Notes under the pieces: generated by a model
Told to the model about the DNA's origin: nothing
Databases searched by the model: none
The model's input: the letters and a program-made list of their open reading frames with translations, nothing else
Program-made: the position numbers and the translations under genes
NCBI GenBank assembly: GCA_024280945.1
Contig: JAMXLO010000125.1
Coordinates: forward strand, 1-56,755
Source: Acetobacteraceae bacterium
GTDB taxonomy: Bacteria; Pseudomonadota; Alphaproteobacteria; Acetobacterales; Acetobacteraceae
DNA: 56,755 bases
Direction: 5' to 3'
In this document: one piece after another, positions 51,885-56,755 of the stretch
How the letters are laid out: each line of letters opens with the position of its first letter
Numbering within the stretch: position 1 is the stretch's first letter

Positions 51885-52726
51885 GTGGGGATGCGCTCGA
51901 CACCGGTTCTTCCGGCAGCCCGCAGCGCGTTATCCCGTCCGCAATTGCAGAGGCGCCCGAAACCATTAGGTTTTTAGGGACATCGGTCGCTGCTGCGACT
52001 TATGATTCGGCGCTCGAGCAGGTCAGGCAACTCGCCCGCGAACCGCGGGCGACAGCGGTGTGCCCAGCGAACACCCACATCATTGGCGAAGCGCGGCACA
52101 ATCCCGAGTTCGCCCGGGTCCTGGCGCGTTTCGACTTGGTGTTGCCGGACGGGATGCCGATTGTTTGGGCGCTCAACCTCCATGGAGCTGGCCTGAAGGA
52201 CCGCGTCTATGGTCCTTATTTCATGCGCCACGTGTTGCGGAGCACTCCGCGGCCATGGCGCCATTTCTTTTTCGGTGATTCCCCTGAATGTCTCGCCGAG
52301 TTGCGGATCGCTCTTGCCCAATTGCAGCCCGATATCGAGATCGCCGGTATGATCAGCCCACCGTTTCGGCCTTTCACGGAGGCCGACGAGGTGTCGTTCG
52401 CAGATGCCATCAATCGCACCTCTCCGGATTTCGTCTGGGTGGCCTTACCTGGCGTGCGGATGGAACGGTGGATCATCGACAATCAGGCTCGCTACAAAGG
52501 TGGCGTGTTCCTTGCGGTTGGCGACGCATTTTCACTGCTCAGCGGCCGCCGGTCGTTTGCTCCCGCCGCGATGCAACGGATGGGTCTGACGTGGGCGTAC
52601 CGGCTATGCAAAGAGCCACTCCGACTGGGTCCACGGTATCTGCGGTATAATTCCGCGTTTCTATCCTACTTCCTCTGGGATGCCTTACGCGGGCGAGCTT
52701 GGGAAAGAGCTCGGACACGCAATTGA
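51872..52726 (+). CDS. WecG/TagA/CpsF family glycosyltransferase (GT26)
   Basis: 284 aa from the ATG at 51872, overlapping the dehydrogenase stop by 13 bases. The family transfers ManNAc, ManNAcA or related sugars to lipid-linked acceptors. Family segments: RFLGTSVAAATYDSALEQV, VCPANTHIIGEARHNPEF, FDLVLPDGMPIVWAL, WRHFFFGDSPECLAELR, VWVALPGVRMERWI and AVGDAFSLLSGRRSFAP. WecG uses UDP-ManNAcA, the product of a 6-dehydrogenase, so coupling with the preceding gene suggests the dehydrogenase supplies the donor. Last gene of the polysaccharide island. Confidence 0.9.
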   Translation: MAIVSGDALDTGSSGSPQRVIPSAIAEAPETIRFLGTSVAAATYDSALEQVRQLAREPRATAVCPANTHIIGEARHNPEFARVLARFDLVLPDGMPIVWALNLHGAGLKDRVYGPYFMRHVLRSTPRPWRHFFFGDSPECLAELRIALAQLQPDIEIAGMISPPFRPFTEADEVSFADAINRTSPDFVWVALPGVRMERWIIDNQARYKGGVFLAVGDAFSLLSGRRSFAPAAMQRMGLTWAYRLCKEPLRLGPRYLRYNSAFLSYFLWDALRGRAWERARTRN

Positions 52727-53371
52727 CGGTACGATAGCCCCTGGATTGCTTTCATCTCGAATGTAGCGAACATGGGATCACGCCGTGCGGATGGGTAACG
52801 CCTCCGGACTACCACCACCCGTTTAGATTGCTTACCGATGCCCGAGGCAAGTCGGCATGCGGCACTTATGTGCTCATCTGTTTGCAGAGGCGATAGATCG
52901 AGCGGACTTCGTCATCGTCCTGAAAAAGCTGGCGGCAAGATCCGCACCACATGTGCGCGCACAACCAAGCCGAAAGCAGACACCTGCGACAGGACGAAGC
53001 GCATCGTCTCATAGATGCAATGGCAAGCGCAGCCGGGCTCCGTACTGCCTCGCCGATGAGGGAGCGGATTCCCGGCTGATCCTGGGCCTGCCTCGGGATG
53101 CCTACGGTTCGCCACATGGCGCTTTGGGCCAAGCGACATCCGGGACGCTTGTCGTCATCTCTGGCGCTTGCACGCTGCAGACGCCCCACAGGCTCCGGAC
53201 GCACGGCCAGTCGTTGCGCGGAGCCCTTCCCATGTGTGCCCGCGATGCTCTCATGCCCATCGGCTCTTGCCAGGGCGACTGGTGCCCGTAATTTCTGCCG
53301 AATGCCCTTGATCGCCAGGCCGATCACACCGCTCGGCAGTTGGGAAACGGCACGCAAAGGAGACGACGTCC
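52727..53371. other. Right border of the polysaccharide island
   Basis: 645 bases. Open frames exist on both strands (52857-53291 plus, 52866-53357 minus) but neither has recognised similarity; a minus-strand ending (SCRQLFQDDDEVRSIYRLCK) looks faintly protein-like. AAAGGAG at 53357-53363 is the ribosome binding site of the following gene. GC content appears to rise here. Confidence 0.45.
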
Positions 53372-55048
53372 ATGACGATCGATGTAGCGACCGGCATTAG
53401 CCGCATTCTCAAGCAGGAGGGTGTGGGCTGGGTTTCGACCTTCCCCGTCTGCCGGGTGAACAACGCACTCGGCCGGGAAGGAGTGCCGATGCTGATGATG
53501 CGCGACGACCGCTACGCAGTCGCTGTCGCCGACGCGTTTTCGCGCATCACCGCGGGCTCCCCGGGGGGCTCACGGATCGGGGTGTGCACCTTCCAAGGCG
53601 GCGTCAATGCCGCCGGCATGCAGTACGCCTACGCCGGGCTGGCGCAGGCCTATGAGGATGGCTCGCCCGTTCTGTGCATCACCGATGGCGTGCCGGCCGG
53701 CAGCTCAGGCAACAGCCAGTACGACGTCGCATCGGCGATGAAGACCGTCTCGAAGTGGTTCGGCTATCTCGACAAACCCGAGCGTACGCCCGAGTTCATG
53801 CGCCGTGCCTTCACCATGCTGCGCAGCGGCAGACCGGGCCCCGTGATTCTGGCCATCCCCAATGCCACAGCCACCTACGACGAAACCGCCGATCCGTATC
53901 GTCCGGTGAAGGGCTGGAAATCGGCGCCGGACCCGGCGGACGTGCGCGCGGCCGTTGACCAGCTCCTGGCAGCCCGTAGCCCGCTGATCTACGCCGGCGA
54001 GGGGGTCATCTACGCCGGCGCCTCGGACGACCTCAAAGCGCTGGCAGAATTGGTGAATGTGCCGGTGATAACCACGCTTAAGGCCAAAGGGGCGTTCCTG
54101 GAAAACCACCCGCTGTTCGTCGGCGTACGCGGTGATCAGGTCACGCACTATCTGAACAAGAGCGACGTCATCCTCGCCGTGGGTTCAAGCCTGTCGCCAG
54201 GCCGCTTCAGCCACGGCATTCCTGATGCGGCAAAGAAGACCATCATCCTCTGCAACGTCGACGAGCTGCACATCAACAAGGTGTTCCCCACGGCGCATGC
54301 GGTGATCGGCGATGCGCGCTTCACGTTGCAGGCGCTGCGGCAGGAAGTGTCCGACCGCACCCGCGGTGTCGGGCGCCCGGCGGGCAATGTGGCGGCGGAA
54401 GTGCGGTCGGCACGCGACGAGGCGCTCGCGCGATACCGGCAGGTGATGAACTCGGACGAGACGCCGATCAATCCCTATCGGGTGTACGGTGATCTCATGC
54501 AGGCGCTCGATCTGCACAGCTCGTTCGTGACGCACGAGTCCGGCAACACGCGCGATCAGCTGAGCACGGTCTTCGACACGCTCATCCCGCGCGGCTTCCT
54601 GGGCTGGGGCAACGTCTCCACTCTCGGCTTCAGCCTGGCGGCCGCGATTGCCGCCAAGAAGGCGTTTCCGGACCGGGCATCCGTGGCTGTGACGGGCGAA
54701 GCGGGGCTTGGCTATATGCTTGGCAACCTCGAGGTGCTGCTGCGCGAGAAACTCGGCATCACCGTCGTGCACATCAGCAATGGCGGCTTTGCGGGCTATG
54801 GTCCTGGCTTCTGGGGGTCAGGACACGACCCCTACACGCACCAGGTGCTGGGGCCCAATGACGTGGATATGTCGAAGGTGATTGGCGCCTTGGGCTTCCA
54901 CACCGAGCGGGTGAGCGAGCCGGCCCAGGTCATCCCGGCCTTGCGGCGGGCGCTCGACGTCAATGCGTCGGGGCGCCCGGCCTATATCGAGTTCATCTGC
55001 TGCCAGTATCCTGTCTACGGCCAGTGGGTCGGACGCGGCGAGGGTTGA
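53372..55048 (+). CDS. ThDP-dependent enzyme of the acetolactate synthase/decarboxylase superfamily with altered motifs
   Basis: 558 aa with the three-domain POX/ALS architecture: PYR domain (1-170), central domain (190-320, LLAARSPLIYAGEGVIYAGA), PP domain (360-558). The position that holds the catalytic Glu in ALS-type enzymes (R-H-E-Q) reads RDDRYAVAVADAF, giving Asp46. The Mg-ThDP motif, normally G-D-G...N-N, reads VTGEAGLGYMLGNLEV ... VHISNGGFAGYG, giving Glu443 and a single Asn. Both are conservative acidic changes, so activity is possible but unusual. Substrate is unknown. It is followed after 3 bases by the DUF35 gene and near a thiolase, suggesting acyl-CoA or 2-keto-acid chemistry. 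Confidence 0.88.
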   Translation: MTIDVATGISRILKQEGVGWVSTFPVCRVNNALGREGVPMLMMRDDRYAVAVADAFSRITAGSPGGSRIGVCTFQGGVNAAGMQYAYAGLAQAYEDGSPVLCITDGVPAGSSGNSQYDVASAMKTVSKWFGYLDKPERTPEFMRRAFTMLRSGRPGPVILAIPNATATYDETADPYRPVKGWKSAPDPADVRAAVDQLLAARSPLIYAGEGVIYAGASDDLKALAELVNVPVITTLKAKGAFLENHPLFVGVRGDQVTHYLNKSDVILAVGSSLSPGRFSHGIPDAAKKTIILCNVDELHINKVFPTAHAVIGDARFTLQALRQEVSDRTRGVGRPAGNVAAEVRSARDEALARYRQVMNSDETPINPYRVYGDLMQALDLHSSFVTHESGNTRDQLSTVFDTLIPRGFLGWGNVSTLGFSLAAAIAAKKAFPDRASVAVTGEAGLGYMLGNLEVLLREKLGITVVHISNGGFAGYGPGFWGSGHDPYTHQVLGPNDVDMSKVIGALGFHTERVSEPAQVIPALRRALDVNASGRPAYIEFICCQYPVYGQWVGRGEG

Positions 55049-55051
55049 CCG

Positions 55052-55462
55052 ATGCCGAAGCTGATCCCCGTCCCCGACGCCCTGAGCAAGCCGTTCTGGG
55101 ACGCCGTCAATCAAAGGCGGCTCGTCTTGCAGCACTGTACTGCCTGCGACCGGCTGCAATACCCACCGCAGCAGGCCTGCCAGGTCTGCAACTCGGCCGC
55201 CGGTTTGACGTGGAAAGAGGTCGAGGGAAAAGGCCATATCGCGGCTTCCATCGTCATCGAGGATGGCCGCCTCAACCGGCGCATGCCCGATCAGCCGTAT
55301 AACCTGGCCATGGTGACGTTGGATGCAGACGAGAGAGTCAACTTCTATTCAAACCTCCCCGGCACCCCGCCCTATAAGGTGCCGGTGGGCGCCGCCGTCG
55401 AGGTGACGTTCGAGGAAGTGGCTCCGGGCCAGCTGATCCACGAGTGGCAGGTCGTCGCCTAG
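55052..55462 (+). CDS. Zn-ribbon/OB-fold (DUF35) acyl-CoA-associated protein
   Basis: 136 aa. An N-terminal helix (LSKPFWDAVNQRRLVLQHC) leads to a four-Cys rubredoxin-like zinc ribbon (CTACDRLQYPPQQACQVC) and an OB-fold (LTWKEVEGKGHIAASIVIED ... VEVTFEEV). Proteins of this type (ChsH2 and BbsA relatives) pair with thiolase-like or hydratase subunits acting on CoA thioesters. A thiolase-like gene lies 550 bases downstream and is the probable partner. It is separated by only 3 bases from the ThDP enzyme. Confidence 0.88.
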   Translation: MPKLIPVPDALSKPFWDAVNQRRLVLQHCTACDRLQYPPQQACQVCNSAAGLTWKEVEGKGHIAASIVIEDGRLNRRMPDQPYNLAMVTLDADERVNFYSNLPGTPPYKVPVGAAVEVTFEEVAPGQLIHEWQVVA

Positions 55463-55525
55463 TATCCGATCGCAGAGGAGCGTGAGTCGCGTGCGACACA
55501 CGATCCGCCGCGTGAATCGGATACT
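55461..55525. promoter_or_regulatory. Inverted repeat with internal palindrome after the DUF35 stop
   Basis: AGTATCCGAT (55461-55470, overlapping the stop codon) and ATCGGATACT (55516-55525) are perfect complements 45 bases apart. Between them lies the palindrome GTCGCGTGCGAC. The RNA could form a branched stem that acts as a processing or attenuation element between the two coding regions. No T tract follows. Confidence 0.4.
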
Positions 55526-55541
55526 CAAACCAAAGAGCGAC

Positions 55542-55568
55542 GTGCCGACTTTCACCGAAAGTCGGCAC
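55542..55568. terminator. Perfect 12-bp hairpin just before the GFA gene
   Basis: GTGCCGACTTTC (55542-55553), loop ACC, GAAAGTCGGCAC (55557-55568). The stem is perfect, but the sequence after it is TAGAGGAGACG, the ribosome binding site of the next gene, not a T tract. It may be an attenuator, operator or mRNA-stability element rather than a classical terminator. Confidence 0.45.
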
Positions 55569-55583
55569 TAGAGGAGACGCAGC

Positions 55584-55976
55584 ATGGACCAATTCACCGG
55601 CGGTTGCCTGTGCGGCAGCGTCCGATTTGTGGCGTCGGGACAACCATACCGGGTTGGCCTTTGTCACTGTCTTGACTGCCGCAAGCATCATGGCGCGCTG
55701 TTTCACGCGTCCGCCGTGTTCCCTCAGGATGCGGTGACGATCGAGGGCGAAGCACGCGACTACGCCGGGCGGTTTTTCTGCCCCCGCTGCGGTTCGACCG
55801 TTTTCGGACGCTGGGCCGACGAGATCGGCGTGAACCTCGGATCGCTCGATGCTCCTGACCAATTCAGGCCGACCTATGAAAGCTGGATCGTCCGTCGCGA
55901 GTCCTGGTTGCCGCCGTTTCCGCTCACGCGGCGATACGAGGGCGATCGTGATGCATCGAGTCGCTTCGAGAAGTAG
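55584..55976 (+). CDS. GFA (glutathione-dependent formaldehyde-activating enzyme)-like family protein
   Basis: 130 aa with GAGGAG upstream of the ATG. Zinc-binding Cys pattern of the GFA/CENP-V fold: GGCLCGSVRF, GLCHCLDCRKHHGALFHA and FFCPRCGST. The family name comes from an S-hydroxymethylglutathione synthase, but most members have unknown substrates. It stands between the DUF35 and thiolase-like genes, separated from the former by two inverted-repeat structures, so it may be separately controlled. Confidence 0.88.
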   Translation: MDQFTGGCLCGSVRFVASGQPYRVGLCHCLDCRKHHGALFHASAVFPQDAVTIEGEARDYAGRFFCPRCGSTVFGRWADEIGVNLGSLDAPDQFRPTYESWIVRRESWLPPFPLTRRYEGDRDASSRFEK

Positions 55977-56008
55977 GTCGCACCAACGGTGAGAGGAAAC
56001 GTGGAACG

Positions 56009-56755
56009 ATGAGCGGGCCAGACCGGTATCAGTGGCGGCGAGACAAGGACGGGCTAGGCGTATGGGAGCACCGCGGCAAGGTCGCGGTGGCGGGTGTTGG
56101 ACATTCGCCGGTCGACCGTCGCTGGGATGGTGTGTCGATGGACAAGACGCTGGGTGCGTTCTCCATCCTGGCCTGTCAGAGGGCGATGGACGAGGCTGGC
56201 GTGACGCCGGATCAGATCGACGGCGTCATCTGCTGCGACAGCCACATCGCGGGGGGCAGCGGCGGTTCTGCGTCGCAGTGGGCGCCTCGGCCTTACTTCG
56301 CCCCGCCGTACGATTCGGAGTGGGGGCTCACGCTGGTCAATGCGAAGTGGCTCATCGAGCAGATGCGCCTGCCCAACGTCAAGTTTGCGCCGACAGGGTT
56401 GCCGACGATCAGTGAGATGGTGGGCATGGCGGCACAGGCCGTGGGTGACGGCGTCTGCAGTACGTGTCTGGTGATCTACCCGACGGGTAATCTGGAAGGC
56501 CGCTATCGCCGCGGTGGCGAGAACGCCGACGACTACGCCCGCGGCGCTCGTCAATGGACAGCACCCTGGGGCAATCACGGCGGCAACGACTTCATCAACA
56601 TCTTCCCGCACGAGCAGTACTGCCGCAAATACGGCGGTACGCACGACGATGTCGCGCCGTTTGTCATCAACCAGCACAGGAACGGGATGATGACGCCGTG
56701 GGGGTACAATGCCAGCCACAACATGAAACCGCTGACAATGGAGGATTACGTCGGT
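56009..56755 (+). CDS. Thiolase-like acyl-CoA acetyltransferase (N-terminal part, runs off the right edge)
   Basis: 249 codons are open from the ATG at 56009 to the window end. The protein starts MSGPDRYQWRRDKDG, then KVAVAGVGHSPVDRRWDGVS, ILACQRAMDEAGVTPDQIDG and VICCDSHIAGG, the layout of SCP2/thiolase-family proteins. These are often encoded beside a DUF35 protein, as here. In classic thiolases the nucleophilic Cys lies near residue 90; here the matching region (KFAPTGLPTISEMVGMAAQAVGDGVCS) has no clear nucleophilic Cys, as in non-decarboxylating or structural members. The C-terminal half is not seen. Probable partner of the DUF35 protein. Confidence 0.8.
   Translation, partial: MSGPDRYQWRRDKDGLGVWEHRGKVAVAGVGHSPVDRRWDGVSMDKTLGAFSILACQRAMDEAGVTPDQIDGVICCDSHIAGGSGGSASQWAPRPYFAPPYDSEWGLTLVNAKWLIEQMRLPNVKFAPTGLPTISEMVGMAAQAVGDGVCSTCLVIYPTGNLEGRYRRGGENADDYARGARQWTAPWGNHGGNDFINIFPHEQYCRKYGGTHDDVAPFVINQHRNGMMTPWGYNASHNMKPLTMEDYVG

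Noticed and set aside
1-56755. CRISPR array
   Set aside because: No series of regularly spaced repeats was seen; the only tandem repeats are the short pdhC linker units and the two-copy 35-base repeat.
1-56755. Riboswitch upstream of hom or the aminotransferase (for example a SAM type)
   Set aside because: Upstream gaps are too short or lack recognisable conserved elements.

Overview
The window reads as chromosomal DNA of a GC-rich alphaproteobacterium, most likely of the Rhodospirillales/Acetobacterales. The signs are a pyruvate dehydrogenase E1 beta subunit with its own lipoyl domain, a class I PHA synthase, an alphaproteobacterial hom / glpX / recJ set, DUF29 and SixA-type genes, and a tRNA-Glu(UUC) with encoded CCA. 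The assignment rests on protein resemblance recalled from memory, not on a search.

Region 1 (1-22.3 kb) looks like core chromosome. It holds the start of a GNAT acetyltransferase, the pdhA-pdhB-pdhC operon, a nuclease-like secreted protein, a CoA-transferase, a CHAD/SixA pair, small secreted and hypothetical proteins, phaC, a proline/alanine-rich lipoprotein, a class I/II aminotransferase, a frameshifted DUF29 gene and hom. A 4 kb cassette follows: a LuxR regulator coupled to a catalytically dead HtrA-like protein, a divergent intact HtrA-like protease, and a class III nucleotide cyclase fused to a complete LysR-type regulator. Then come glpX, recJ and tRNA-Glu.

Region 2 (22.3-52.7 kb) is an exopolysaccharide island that begins right after the tRNA and visibly uses less GC-rich codons. 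Its left edge carries a decayed IS110/IS1111 transposase and a broken duplication of the first glycosyltransferase gene. It contains glycosyltransferase, methyltransferase, flippase (Wzx-like), polymerase/ligase (Wzy-like) and beta-helix genes. Next is a tightly coupled trio: asparagine-synthase-type amidotransferase, GMC oxidoreductase and a cysteine-rich two-repeat protein. A minus-strand CDP-sugar/modification operon follows (cytidylyltransferase, PIG-L deacetylase, SDR, RmlC-like epimerase, SAF-domain dehydrogenase). The export genes are Wzz-like and Wza-like, with a WbaP-like initiating transferase; then come a PAP2 phosphatase, a LuxR-type regulator, a UDP-sugar dehydrogenase and a WecG/TagA-type transferase. 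The export genes are interleaved with gene remains: an IS3 orfA, a decayed copy of the cysteine-rich protein, a deleted epimerase and a twice-frameshifted small gene.

Region 3 (53.3-56.8 kb) returns to GC-rich sequence with a probable acyl-CoA or keto-acid module: a ThDP-dependent enzyme with altered active-site residues, a DUF35 OB-fold protein, a GFA-family protein and a thiolase-like protein that runs off the end.

The most unusual items are the cyclase-LysR fusion, the protease/pseudoprotease/regulator cassette that splits hom from glpX-recJ, and the amidotransferase-GMC-cysteine-repeat trio with its decayed second copy.
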